The notes beneath the pieces were generated by a model. It did no database searches and was not told the origin of the DNA. It worked only from the letters and a program-made list of their open reading frames with translations. The position numbers were made by a program, and so were the translations under genes. This document shows positions 9,419 to 19,700 of a stretch of 64,000 nt of DNA, piece by piece; the first letter of the stretch is position 1, and the number at the start of each line of letters is the position of its first letter. The DNA comes from Coraliomargarita algicola (GTDB lineage: Bacteria > Verrucomicrobiota > Verrucomicrobiia > Opitutales > Coraliomargaritaceae). The DNA is taken from the NCBI RefSeq assembly GCF_033878955.1, contig NZ_CP138858.1:1550001-1614000 (forward strand), in the 5' to 3' direction.

Positions 9419-9916
9419 TCACCGGATACGCTCCGGCTTCTGATAGTCTTCATCCATAGTATATGGCAAACGCCAGACCGCATCGCCAGATACATTGCAA
9501 AAATGCAGGTTCGAGGGCGACATCGTATCGGGATTGTCATTGCCCCCGTCCCAGGAAGCCACCTCCCAATGGCGAGGCGAACCACCGGGTCCAGGTCGTG
9601 GGTCGGAGCTCGTTGAATATAGAACAGCAGGATCCCCCCGGGCATCCAGACAGACATTGTGCAAATATACCAGACGCCCCTCGGATGCATAATCACGAAC
9701 CAATGCCGCAATCTTGGGACAAGTCAGCGGCGGAACAACCGTTCCTCCATCTAACGCAGACCAAGTTTCACCCCCATCATGCGTTTGCACCACATACTAG
9801 AGTTCACGCCCCAAGGCGTGGCCGGTGTATTTCGTGAACAAAAGCAGAAAGCGGCCATCCGGCTGAGTGTGTAGATGAATACGCCCGAGGTCAAGAACCT
9901 CGGGCGTACAATTAAG
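9419..9916 (-). pseudogene. Remnant of a BNR-repeat (sialidase-like fold) protein
   Basis: In one minus-strand frame, a stretch reading EVLDLGRIHLHTQPDGRFLL, then an in-frame TAG near 9798, then VVQTHDGGETWSALDGG is visible. The THDGGETW motif is a BNR/Asp-box. The frame is closed upstream by a TGA at 9917-9919, so the N-terminal half of a normal 400-500-aa BNR-4-type protein is absent. It is a decayed gene or deletion scar next to the PEP-CTERM gene at 9966-10862. Confidence 0.6.
9880..9908. repeat. 12-bp inverted repeat with 5-base loop
   Basis: TACGCCCGAGGT (9880-9891), loop CAAGA, ACCTCGGGCGTA (9897-9908). It lies 58-86 bases past the stop of the minus-strand PEP-CTERM gene and could act as its terminator, but no T-run follows on either strand. 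It overlaps the BNR remnant. Confidence 0.45.
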
Positions 9917-9965
9917 TCAACTTAGACTTCCAGAACTGAATAGCACTAGAAGGCAAAAAATACTC

Positions 9966-10862
9966 CTACTGACGGCGACTTCTTCGAAGCATGGCCACCG
10001 CACCAAGAGCAGTGATCGCCATCACCAAGCTGGCACCGTTTGGCTCTGGCACAGTAACGAGGATATTGTCGATGTAATTACTACTATTCCCCTTAATGTA
10101 GATCGTAGAGAAACTCGAGAAGTCCGTATCGGTATGGGTTACAATTTCCTCTCCATCGACAGATAACGTCAGCAAGCCGGTCGACGCCTTCCACGACAAA
10201 CTTATGCTCGCAAATCCAGTCCAATTTTCAGTGTCGTATGTAGCCAGATCGTCATTCGAAGAGCTTGTTTCGTCTGTTGCGGTAACATCATAGCCCGTAA
10301 TGGCATGTCCAGAATTGCCAATGGCAAGGTCCGCGCTCCCATTGAATGTTGACCAGTCAGAGTAAGTGGTATCTTGGAATTTCGTAATGCTAACACTACC
10401 ATTTCCTCCATACTGATTCACTAGACCGCTATTCCAGCCGAAACCATAGCCTGCCTCACCATCAGCGTCCAGCAACAGCATCCGCATCCCCCGCTGATAG
10501 TCGCTATGGAGCACATTCACAGACAGTGTCCAATCCTGGGTTATTGTCTGCCCTAAGTCCGTGTAGGCGACCCCATTCGCCAATTTCATGTATCTGTTGC
10601 CCGTCGGATTAGGATTCAGTCCATCCAACGGGGCAGGACCAAAATCCATAAGGGAGCCGGATAGCGGCGACGAAGCAAAACTCGACCATACCGCCTGAAG
10701 TTCAGTAGTATTCGCGTACTGCATATCATCCTCAAAGACAGTGGTCTGCGCGTGAGCCATCCCGGGAAAGAGAGCAAACGAGCCAAGGGCGAATGCAGGC
10801 AGGCTCATCAATGAACGCATGCTTATTATATTCGAGTATGTGTATTTGGGTGTTATTTTCAT
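9966..10862 (-). CDS. PEP-CTERM surface protein with LamG-like domain
   Basis: The 298-aa precursor has an N-terminal signal peptide (hydrophobic SLPAFALGSFALFPG, cleavage probably after AHA) and a C-terminal PEP-CTERM signal: VPEPNGASLVMAITALGA followed by RRSRR. It is therefore expected to be sorted by an exosortase to the outer surface or matrix. The mature part is a LamG/concanavalin-like beta-sandwich with YGFGWNSG, SVSITKFQ, LSWKASTGLLTLSVDGE and NYIDNILVTV. The same module recurs in the proteins at 14016, 22490 (twice) and 26157. The operator-like palindrome at 10952-10965 lies 90 bases upstream of the ATG. Confidence 0.85.
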   Translation of the reverse strand: MKITPKYTYSNIISMRSLMSLPAFALGSFALFPGMAHAQTTVFEDDMQYANTTELQAVWSSFASSPLSGSLMDFGPAPLDGLNPNPTGNRYMKLANGVAYTDLGQTITQDWTLSVNVLHSDYQRGMRMLLLDADGEAGYGFGWNSGLVNQYGGNGSVSITKFQDTTYSDWSTFNGSADLAIGNSGHAITGYDVTATDETSSSNDDLATYDTENWTGFASISLSWKASTGLLTLSVDGEEIVTHTDTDFSSFSTIYIKGNSSNYIDNILVTVPEPNGASLVMAITALGAVAMLRRSRRQ

Positions 10863-10951
10863 AGTTGTAGTTTATGGTGTTATTCTTAGTGGTGGGATAA
10901 ATAATAGCTCAACAAAACCCCCGAAGACATCTCACTGCAAATCAGACTTCA

Positions 10952-10965
10952 TGCAGCAAGCTGCA
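10952..10965 (-). promoter_or_regulatory. Regulon A operator, site 1 (TGCAGCTTGCTGCA)
   Basis: The minus strand reads TGCAGCTTGCTGCA, a perfect 14-bp palindrome apart from the central TT. It is placed between the SSS symporter stop and the PEP-CTERM start, so the PEP-CTERM gene seems to have its own regulated promoter. Five further identical sites occur before genes up to 25.3 kb. Confidence 0.75.
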
Positions 10966-10987
10966 GGCTACATTCCCAGTCCTATCT

Positions 10988-12979
10988 TCAATGTGAATCT
11001 GTCTTTCCAGTTACTTGGGCTTCATCCAAGTTTTGATGCCCGAGGACAGTTCCGTCGTCCAACTCGTTCACCTGCTCAACTTTCAGGCGTGAGAAAAGTG
11101 CAATAATATCGCGCACCCCGCCCCAGGTAAACCAAACTGCAGTAATCAAAGCCATACACACCGGGATTCCAACACCGGTGACATGCCAGAAGGACTTCCA
11201 AACCTCTTCAGACCACGGCGAGATTAGGTTCCAGATGGAACCAATGACAAAGGTGGAAAACCAAAGCATACTCCAAGCAAATAAACCGTAGGAAATGCAT
11301 TTATCACCAAACGTGAAATGTTCATTGAAATTGAGAATTCGCTCAAGGATCCCCTTGTTTTTATAGTCAACAGTCTGCATTTTAGCATCCCCAACTGCAT
11401 CGACGATTTTAGCATACTTCCCACGGTGCAACATTCGATCCAGGTTGAAATCCTCCTTGCAGGTCAGCAACGACACGAGCACGTAGACGGTAATCGCGCA
11501 CAGAGTCGCGATGAAAGACACTTGCATTCCGTGTAGCGGAAAGGACTCCGCCCAAATCAGACGAGCAATGATTCCGGAAACGGCTAGGCTGGACCCCGTA
11601 AGCAAGGCTGCCCATGCCCCAGTAGTTGTGCCCTTTTTCCAATAGAGTCCGCCAATGATCACGGCACCGGCACCACCGACATAAATCGCCGTCGTGACCG
11701 CCCACCACATTGCGATAAACTCAGTCTGCGGAAACATGGCGCCGAAGATGAAAGCGAAGATGGCAACCCCCGCAATGGATCGGCGAAGGATCTTAACATG
11801 CTGTTTGGGACCAAATGGCTTCTTCCGCAAAGGAACCAAAATATCCTGTACAAATAGACTCCCCCACGAATGCAAATGCGTCGAGTCCCCTCCAAAAATC
11901 CCCATGATCAAGATCGCACAAAACGCGCCTTTCACTCCAATAGGCAAGAGATACGAAACTGCCATCGGAATACGCATTTGATCTTGTGAATTCTCTCCCG
12001 GGATCATCGCAAGTGCGTTGTTCACCTGTATTGACTCCTGAAGAAAATCCGGATGCATCATGTAGGTCATGGCACACATGGCGAGCAGGTAGACCAATGC
12101 TTGTTTACCAAACTCCCGCCAGCGACCGAGAATGCTACCCATTCTGTTTTCGTGCGCGGTCAGACCGGCCGAGTTGTAGGCACTCTGATTCTGCCAAGCC
12201 ATTGTTCCGTAGACGTTCACAAACGCCGCCATGAGAATGAACCATATATTGAAATCCTTCAGCGATAGAGAATCAAAAGGGTTGATCAAAGACTCTCCAT
12301 CCGGGCGATCCGTGAGCACATCAGTGATCTGCCCCCAATCAAACATCAGCAGCAAACTGACAATAACAACCAAATAGAGAATCTGCGAAAGCATCCCTTC
12401 GATGCAATCAGTCACCATCACAGTGATCTGACCACCGACCAGGGTCAGGTAGAGTGTGACCGACAGCAGCAGTGCCATCACGATCATGTGAGTCGCAACG
12501 TCATACCCGAGGACTTCCGTGACGGGAGGTAATCCTATAAATGTAGTGATGACACGCGCACCGATCACCGGAATAATCCCAAAGTTGACGATCCCGGCGA
12601 AAAAGCCGAGGAAACCTGTAAAAACCCGAAAGCGCTTACTATAACGCAACTCGAAAAATTGAGCCAAGGTCATCGCCCGCGTCTCACGATACCGGTAGAC
12701 AACAAACCCTGTGATCGAGATCATGAGCCCCACAGGTATGTTAATCCATGACCACCATGTCCAAGTGAAGCCAGCACGTGAGATGATCTCAAACACAGCG
12801 ACAAAAACCACAGCCCCTGCCTGCATTTCACCTCGGGCTACCGCGAGAAGATAGCGCCCCGCAACCCGGCCGCCTGACATAAAGTCAGCGACACTTTTCA
12901 TATACTTCTGCGTGAAAGCGCCGATAAAAAAAACCAACGCCAATGGGGCGATAACAAAGATCCAATCTATAATATGCAT
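10988..12979 (-). CDS. Sodium:solute symporter (SSS family)
   Basis: The 663-aa polytopic membrane protein is a paralogue of the 2511-4544 symporter: it shares SVADFMSGGRVAGRYLLAVA, YRYRETRAMTLAQFFELRYS, GGAGAVIIGGLYWKKGTTTG and an LLHRGKYA loop before extra C-terminal membrane segments. It likely imports the sugar handled by the neighbouring GH2 enzyme together with sodium. The ATG at 12979 is 52 bases from the operator palindrome at 13031-13044. The divergent gene at 13118 encodes a LamG protein. The C-terminus has the acidic DDGTV motif shared with the paralogue. Confidence 0.92.
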   Translation of the reverse strand: MHIIDWIFVIAPLALVFFIGAFTQKYMKSVADFMSGGRVAGRYLLAVARGEMQAGAVVFVAVFEIISRAGFTWTWWSWINIPVGLMISITGFVVYRYRETRAMTLAQFFELRYSKRFRVFTGFLGFFAGIVNFGIIPVIGARVITTFIGLPPVTEVLGYDVATHMIVMALLLSVTLYLTLVGGQITVMVTDCIEGMLSQILYLVVIVSLLLMFDWGQITDVLTDRPDGESLINPFDSLSLKDFNIWFILMAAFVNVYGTMAWQNQSAYNSAGLTAHENRMGSILGRWREFGKQALVYLLAMCAMTYMMHPDFLQESIQVNNALAMIPGENSQDQMRIPMAVSYLLPIGVKGAFCAILIMGIFGGDSTHLHSWGSLFVQDILVPLRKKPFGPKQHVKILRRSIAGVAIFAFIFGAMFPQTEFIAMWWAVTTAIYVGGAGAVIIGGLYWKKGTTTGAWAALLTGSSLAVSGIIARLIWAESFPLHGMQVSFIATLCAITVYVLVSLLTCKEDFNLDRMLHRGKYAKIVDAVGDAKMQTVDYKNKGILERILNFNEHFTFGDKCISYGLFAWSMLWFSTFVIGSIWNLISPWSEEVWKSFWHVTGVGIPVCMALITAVWFTWGGVRDIIALFSRLKVEQVNELDDGTVLGHQNLDEAQVTGKTDSH

Positions 12980-13030
12980 AACTCATTTCGATATTCAAAA
13001 TAGCTGAGCCACTTGGCAATTCACCAAGAA

Positions 13031-13044
13031 TGCAGCAAGCTGCA
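13031..13044 (-). promoter_or_regulatory. Regulon A operator, site 2
   Basis: TGCAGCTTGCTGCA on the minus strand, 52 bases upstream of the symporter ATG and 74 bases upstream of the plus-strand LamG gene. It could control both divergent genes; the central TT is on the coding strand of the symporter. Confidence 0.75.
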
Positions 13045-13117
13045 ACGTATTGAAATTGCACAAGGCATTTGCTTAGGATCAAGTATTTGATTCTGCATTA
13101 ACTCTATAATTCGACAC

Positions 13118-13906
13118 ATGACTGAACACGCCGAAAAGACTTTTCTCATCCCATCTCAACCGTCCGACTTCCCTGGTCTCGTTGCGTACTGGGAATTCAA
13201 TCAACCGGGTCACTCATGGCGCGCCATCCAGGGGGAACCTTATACACTGACCACCTCGGGCGAACCACTACAAATAACGAGGGATAAATCAGTTCCACTC
13301 GGAGGCTCTGCCATCGTCATCCCTGAAGGCACATGGCTGACTTGCCCACGATCCGAATGCCCCAAGCTAGATATTCATGGCGAAAATTGCCAGTTAACTG
13401 TAATCGCATGGTTGCGGCGAGAATCCACACAACATGGCGGTTGCGAGTTCATCGCGGGGCAGTGGAACGAAAGTCAATTAGGCCGCCAATATGGTTTATT
13501 TTTAAACATATCCGTATGGCGACAGCATCACCAGATTACAGGACACCTATCTAATGTGGGCGGTCCGACTCCCGGGTATAAATACTGTATCGACGGTGCA
13601 GTCGGACAATCCGCAGTCCCATGTGACGAATGGTCAGTTGTCGCAATGAGTTACGATGGTTCCCAAGGCTACGTCTGGCTGAATGGAGCCCTCGATGTCA
13701 GACCAGGATTGAACCCCTACAGTATGGCAGGAGGCTTACACGATGGTGGTTCCAGTGGTTCTGATTTCACAGTAGCCGGAGTCGACCGTAGCGGGTGTAT
13801 GGGTAATTTTTTCAAAGGTCAGCTCGCGGGACTTGCGACCTATAACCGTGCCCTCACTCCCGCCGAGATTTACGCCTTATCGACATGCCACGAGCGAGGC
13901 TGCTAA
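13118..13906 (+). CDS. LamG-domain protein without signal peptide
   Basis: The 262-aa protein is one concanavalin A-like/LamG domain: FPGLVAYWEFNQPG near the start, LTVIAWLRRES, QYGLFLNISVW, WSVVAMSYDGSQGYVWLNG, and the family's closing FKGQLAGLATYNRALTPAEI. No signal peptide or membrane segment is seen, which is unusual, as such domains are mostly secreted. Its role is unknown; it may bind sugar in the cytosol or be exported by another route. It is divergent from the symporter and shares the site-2 region, so it is probably in the same regulon. It is convergent with the GH99-like gene. Confidence 0.75.
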   Translation: MTEHAEKTFLIPSQPSDFPGLVAYWEFNQPGHSWRAIQGEPYTLTTSGEPLQITRDKSVPLGGSAIVIPEGTWLTCPRSECPKLDIHGENCQLTVIAWLRRESTQHGGCEFIAGQWNESQLGRQYGLFLNISVWRQHHQITGHLSNVGGPTPGYKYCIDGAVGQSAVPCDEWSVVAMSYDGSQGYVWLNGALDVRPGLNPYSMAGGLHDGGSSGSDFTVAGVDRSGCMGNFFKGQLAGLATYNRALTPAEIYALSTCHERGC

Positions 13907-13931
13907 GCAGCTCCCTTTAATTGAAACAATT

Positions 13932-13966
13932 TGACGGTGATTCCCTTATTAAGGAAATCACCGTCA
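13932..13966. terminator. Hairpin between convergent genes
   Basis: A 16-bp stem with one mismatch (TGACGGTGATTCCCTT at 13932-13947 against 13951-13966) and a 3-base loop, placed 26 bases after the LamG gene stop and before the end of the convergent gene at 14016. It suits a two-way terminator, but a T-run is weak on both sides. Confidence 0.5.
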
Positions 13967-14015
13967 GGAAAGAGGCACTCACTCCAAGTGAATAAATCAA
14001 ATGCAGATGAGTACG

Positions 14016-16619
14016 CTACTCTTGCATGACTAGTATATCGTCAAACAATACAAACTTACCCCCTTTTAAGCCAATTTTACTAAAAGTAGTGAAACTAGAA
14101 TCACGTGCACGTGATCGGATAACTCCATCAACCTTGACGACAAGCTCTCCACTGGAACCATCCAAGATAAACTCGAAATCGGCATACTCTCCACCAACGG
14201 CGACATGCCCACTCGAATATCTCTGAGACAGCGATTCGGAAGGAGATCTGTATTTGATTGGTGCCTCACTATCAAATTTAGTAATCGAAACATTCCCCTG
14301 ACCTTTATACTGGTTTTCGCTCGAAGAGTCCCAATTGATTCCATAACCTTGATTGCCTGCATCATTTAAAATAATCAAGCCTCCACCACGGCCATACTTG
14401 GTGTGTAGCATCTTGAATTTGATCGATATGGGTTTTCGAGCGCTATCCAGCGTCTGCCCAACATTCGCAACAAAGAGAGAATCCCCGATTCCAGTGTGCT
14501 CTTGCTTCACGATTTTCTCCGTTTTGATAGTACGGCTAATCGCATGACCAATCCCCTTCCACTGATCCATGGAGTTCAGGTCATCCCAAAAAATACTCCC
14601 CTCAGGTGCAGGCTTTTCGGTCACATTCACCTGCTGAGCCTCCTGCCTTTTTTCGTAGTTAGGCACGGTGACCAACTTAGGGTGGCCCCAGTTGCCAGAA
14701 GAGTCTTTCGCTCTGATCCAAAATATGTGCAGCCCCGGAGTCTCGATCGTATGACGCGGCAGCTTGAGCAGGTAGCTGACTCGCGTCCCTTCAATGTTCG
14801 ACATATAGGGCTCGGGACGGATTACCCGACGATCCTGAACATCCCCAAGTATCGAGATCGCGGCAATACGCTTCCCTTTTCCGGCAACTTCGATGCCTTC
14901 ACTCGAAACCTTTTCGTAATCCACTGGAGTGTACAGGGCTGAAGTCCTGACTTGCCAACCATCCCAGACGCTGTGCCCGACATCATCGCTTCGATAGGCC
15001 GGCTGCAACTTGATCCTGTAATCGTGTTCCACTTTACCGACAGGCTCCGACACCTCGACCGGATTCTTCCTCGGTAATTTGATTGTCACACCACCGAATG
15101 GATCCAGTCGATCAAAAGCATAGACCACACCAATGACAGGATTATCCTGCCGCATTTCAGACGGAAAATTACTATCCGTTTTAAATCGGATACTGGGCTG
15201 CAGTATTTCAGAAGCATATCCAGCGGAAAAGTCTAATGCGTTCAGCACTTCAGAGCTTTCCCCCAATCCATCGTCATGCGTAAGCCCGCCCTGCAATTTC
15301 AGTCCTGAAGGTTGTTCTGAAATCCAGAATACATCTCCGTTCTGAACGAGCTCTAACTCAGTCACCCGACTGACGCTATCCCTCACAGTCACCTCAAGTG
15401 AATTACCCTTATCGTGACTACGCCGGACGTCTTCAATAATCGGACCAGCTCCGTCACCATAGCCAAACTTCTCCCAAATAGTCGGATGCACAGCCGACTT
15501 GGATGGCGGAGGAGGAGGCACAAATTCGACACCATTGACTTTGGCTAAAGCACGGCAATAGGCATAGGGGTCGCCCATATAACCATCGAAATCCCAACCC
15601 GGCTCAAAATTGGCGCCCTCTTCCCAGTCATTCCAAGAGGAGAACATCAGCAGGTCAGGCTCGTGACGCATCGCCTCCTCAACACTTTTGACAAAAACAT
15701 TTCCGCCATCACCATACATCGCCACACCTTTAGTTCGCCAAGGTTGGGCGGTTCCATCGAATTTGGGATAGATCAATTCCCCTGCATTTTTACCGTATTG
15801 CTTAGCCTGTCTCAACAAGGCTTCCAGCGATTGCTTCGATGAGTCCCACTCACGAGTACGACTATCCATCCGATTGATATTCGCAACCCCGATAACGTCA
15901 TCGATTTGTTCAATTTCCCCTAGCCGATTGATATCTCCAAAAACCATCCAATGAACGGGGCCGACTTCATTCTCAACAGTTTCGATCATTGTCTCCGTTT
16001 CTTGCTGACCAACCCAATACCCCCAGGTCTGATAATAATACACTGGCTCATTGTTGATCTTAAAAAAGCCCTGATGGCTTCCATACTTCTTGATAAAGCG
16101 AATGATCCTTTGCGCCATGACCTCGGGATCTTGACTGACAGAGCCTTTTCTAAAGGCCACTTCGTCCATAAAGAAGACCTGAAAGTCTTCCTCAGCAGCA
16201 ATATCTAGAATCTTGTTCAGGAAATCATCCTTTTCTTGAATAAACACCAGCCCTTTCACCATATCCGGATGAACCATAATCGCCACGGATTTCACACCGG
16301 TTGCTTTAATACAACGGATTTGCCAACGGATAATTTCAAGATTGCCCGAGTCATATAATCCAGGTAGCGGGTAGCCGTTCCGATCCCAGTTGAGACGCCA
16401 TGGCTCACGGTATTGGTCAAAATTAGCCTCCATATGCCCAATGCGCTCGTCAGTGTCTGGAAACGGGAATCCCCACCAAATGTGCCACTCTTGTAAATAA
16501 GTGGGGATGTCTTTAGCGACAGCAAAGCCCTGTTCTTTTCCGACTAGAGTGTGCAGCGAACAACAAGCTAAAATAGCCAGAAACCAATTCCGCAGTTTCA
16601 GTTTTTCAAATATAATCAT
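14016..16619 (-). CDS. Secreted GH99-like (endo-mannosidase-like) hydrolase with C-terminal LamG-like module
   Basis: From the ATG at 16619 the protein is 867 aa with a signal peptide (LRNWFLAILACCSLHTLVG). An upstream extension of 21 codons is possible but less likely. Residues 30-400 resemble the GH99-like/GH71 barrel: YLQEWHIWWGFPF, VKSVAIMVHPDM, FKINNEPVYYYQTWGYW, and SSWNDWEEGANFEPGWDFDG with two acidic residues that match the WN-(E/D)-W-x-E signature. The middle is Fn3/Ig-like (VTVRDSVSRVTELEL). Residues about 690-867 are the LamG-like module shared by other genes here (YGINWDSSSENQYKGQ, VSITKFDSEAP). The substrate is not certain. It follows the GH2 gene with an 81-base gap, so it is probably in its operon. 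Confidence 0.7.
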   Translation of the reverse strand: MIIFEKLKLRNWFLAILACCSLHTLVGKEQGFAVAKDIPTYLQEWHIWWGFPFPDTDERIGHMEANFDQYREPWRLNWDRNGYPLPGLYDSGNLEIIRWQIRCIKATGVKSVAIMVHPDMVKGLVFIQEKDDFLNKILDIAAEEDFQVFFMDEVAFRKGSVSQDPEVMAQRIIRFIKKYGSHQGFFKINNEPVYYYQTWGYWVGQQETETMIETVENEVGPVHWMVFGDINRLGEIEQIDDVIGVANINRMDSRTREWDSSKQSLEALLRQAKQYGKNAGELIYPKFDGTAQPWRTKGVAMYGDGGNVFVKSVEEAMRHEPDLLMFSSWNDWEEGANFEPGWDFDGYMGDPYAYCRALAKVNGVEFVPPPPPSKSAVHPTIWEKFGYGDGAGPIIEDVRRSHDKGNSLEVTVRDSVSRVTELELVQNGDVFWISEQPSGLKLQGGLTHDDGLGESSEVLNALDFSAGYASEILQPSIRFKTDSNFPSEMRQDNPVIGVVYAFDRLDPFGGVTIKLPRKNPVEVSEPVGKVEHDYRIKLQPAYRSDDVGHSVWDGWQVRTSALYTPVDYEKVSSEGIEVAGKGKRIAAISILGDVQDRRVIRPEPYMSNIEGTRVSYLLKLPRHTIETPGLHIFWIRAKDSSGNWGHPKLVTVPNYEKRQEAQQVNVTEKPAPEGSIFWDDLNSMDQWKGIGHAISRTIKTEKIVKQEHTGIGDSLFVANVGQTLDSARKPISIKFKMLHTKYGRGGGLIILNDAGNQGYGINWDSSSENQYKGQGNVSITKFDSEAPIKYRSPSESLSQRYSSGHVAVGGEYADFEFILDGSSGELVVKVDGVIRSRARDSSFTTFSKIGLKGGKFVLFDDILVMQE

Positions 16620-16700
16620 ATCGATGATAATTCTTTCAAGTAGGGTTAACATTAGGTGGAACAGAGATACAACTGAGAGCATATAGTTTTCTTCAACGTC

Positions 16701-19700
16701 TTAGGTTATTGAGATTTTAAACGAGAAGTCGTATTTACTTTCGCTCAAACGGTAAGCGGCAAATGTATCCGGACCACAACTTCCAGTCCCCAGTCCACGG
16801 TGAGCAATATCAAGACAGAGCAAGGTCTGAGGTCTCGCGACGAGGTCGGTCGCATGAAAGGCATTCGTTAAATCTCTCGGATGGAAATGTAAGGCACTAA
16901 ACATAAATGGTAAATGAGACTCAACTTTGATGAGGCTCGAATCAGAAGCGAGCGTTAGCCAATCAACATCGCATTTCAGGCCATTTTCCTGCGGCATCAC
17001 ATAGGGCACATATTGTTGATCGACGGTACTACGATGGACGGCACGCCAAACAGAGGACTTGCGGTCTGGATAATTTTCATATGGCCCTAAGCCCAGCCAT
17101 TCCAAATCTTCGAGTCTAGGGTTAAGCGTAAAGATTGCCCCGACCCGTGGTAGATCTTCGATCTCATTCCCAACCTCCACATGGAAATCAAAGTCGACAG
17201 TCTCCTGATCGCGAATGGTAATTTTATAGCTCCAGTAGAAGTCCTGCCACTCCTGCCTCCCGGACGCTTCAAATCCCCATCGGAGTTCGACCTCCTCCCC
17301 TGGGATCGTTTCTTCATAAGCAAAATCAACAAGCCTGGATTCCAGTTGATCCAAACCCAGCTTTTGCCACCGCTTCAGAGGCTTGTTTTCCTGCCCACTC
17401 CATAGTTTAATCCCATCGTTATCGGTGGGCGCACGCCATAGGCTAATCTGTGGCGGGGTCGATAAGATCTCTCGACCTGCGTGGGTAAGCCGAACCAGCC
17501 CACCGGCCTGCGCATCCGCTTCAACTATCAGCTTACCAGATTTCACAAGAACTAGATCGCCATTTTGACAAATCTGACTAATGCCAGAATTCCGACTTTG
17601 GCTTGTCGCACCGGCCTCAGCCTGCCCCCCAAGGACACACTTAGGCAACGAGATCCACTCCTTAGCCACTTCGTGCCCTGCAGGACACCAAGCTTGAGTT
17701 TCCTTCGAGACGAATCGGATGAGTAATGCCGCTTCTTCTCCTTTGTAAGTATCTTTTGGAGACTGCCACACCACATTCAATTCACTTCCGGGGGCAATTG
17801 AATCCAGTTGAAAAGCGCCATCGGCAACGGCCCGGCCATCAATTAAAAGCTCCCAACTCGCATCCAGCCATCCAGTTTCAATGAAATCAAACCGTGAGCG
17901 GAACGACAAAGTTACGGGATCATCTTCAACAAGACTCACAGAAACGGGTTGAGCGAGCTTCTTTAATTCATAGATGGATGGGTGAGGCGTCCGGTCAGGC
18001 CAAAGTAAACCATCACACACAAAATTGGCATCGTTCGGTTCATCTCCATAATCACCTCCATAGGCCCAGTATGACACCCCGTTCTCATTCAAAGCTTTTA
18101 GGCCTTGATCGATCCATTCCCAAATAAATCCTCCCTGCAGCCCGGGAACAGTCTTGAACAGCTCGTAGTAGTCCGAGAGCCCTCCATTACTATTCCCCAT
18201 CGAATGTGAATATTCACAGAGAATACATGGTCGCCTTTGATCCGGATGCTGCTCGTCAAACGCCCATGCCTTCAACAACTCTAAAGTCGGGTACATGGGA
18301 CAAACCAGATCAGTTGCCGCGTAACCTTTATCATATGCATGCTCATCGTTAGTTCCATACATATCCCAGAGCGCGCTTTCATAATGAATAGGACGCGATC
18401 CATCATAATGCCGGATCCATGCGGCCAAACCATCATGATGTGCACCATGCCCACTTTCATTCCCCAACGACCATGCAATGATCGAAGGATGATTCTTATC
18501 TCGTTCAACCATGCGTTTCCCGCGATCATGGAATGCCAAGGAATACGATGAATTATGACATAACCACGGAGCGAATGCATGACTCTCAATGTTCGCCTCA
18601 TCAATCACATACAAGCCCAGTTCGTCACATAGATCAAGCCAATATGGATCGTTAGGATAATGGGAACACCGAACCGAATTAATGTTATACTGCTTCATCA
18701 ACACCGCATCTTGTCGCATCGTATCGCGGTCGACTGCTTTGCCCCGAGTCTCGTGGTGATCGTGTCGATTCACTCCATGAATGAGCACCCGCTTGCCATT
18801 GATCAGAAGCATTCGATCCCTGACCTCTACGGCCTTGAAGCCAATGCGCATTGACGTGTGCTCAACTTCACGGCCGTCAGCATTCTTCAGGCATAAGACC
18901 GCAGTATATAGATTTGGAACTTCAGCAGACCAAACGGAGACATCCCGCAGACACTCGTTGAATTTCGCACACAAGCGGTAGCGTGACCTAGACTCCGAGG
19001 CAATAGCTTCGGAGTCTAATGCCTGCTGATAAACTGCCTGACCAGATGGGCTAAAGAGTTGCAACTCCACTTGCCAGCCTTCGGGTAGATGGCCAGAAAA
19101 CCCAAGCCCAACGGACATATCCAGAACCCCATCTCGGTATTCATTCTCCAAACTCGCACCACAAAACACATCTTCGATAAATACACTGTCTGTAGAATAA
19201 AGATAAACTTCGCGGTGAAGCCCGCCCATCCACCATTGATCCTGATCTTCCACAAAACTGGCATCCGACCACTTCACTACAATCGCTACGATGAGATTAG
19301 TTTCACCACACTTTATGTATGAACTCACATCGAATTCGGACGGCAAGCGGCTATCCTTGCCCATACCAACAAATTCCCCGTTCACGTAGAGGTAGAGAAG
19401 GCTTTCAGCACCACCAAAATGTAAAATGACCCGCCGATTGTCCCATGCTTCCGGAATACGAACTTCTTGCGAATACACTCCAGTCGGGTTCATTTTGGGA
19501 ACAGTAGGAGGCTCATTCGAAAATGGCATTTGAACGTTGGTATAATGAGGGCGATCATATCCCTGCATGGTCCAGTTACCCGGAACCTCCACATGCCCCC
19601 AGTCGCCACGATCCGTATCAATGGCGACATCTCCCACTTGAAGGTCCCCCACTTGATCATGCATCTTGAAACGCCAGATTCTATTCAATGACATAAACCA

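Noticed and set aside
9880..9908. Strong hairpin as terminator of the PEP-CTERM gene
   Set aside because: No T-run follows on either strand and it overlaps the BNR remnant, so it is listed only as an inverted repeat.
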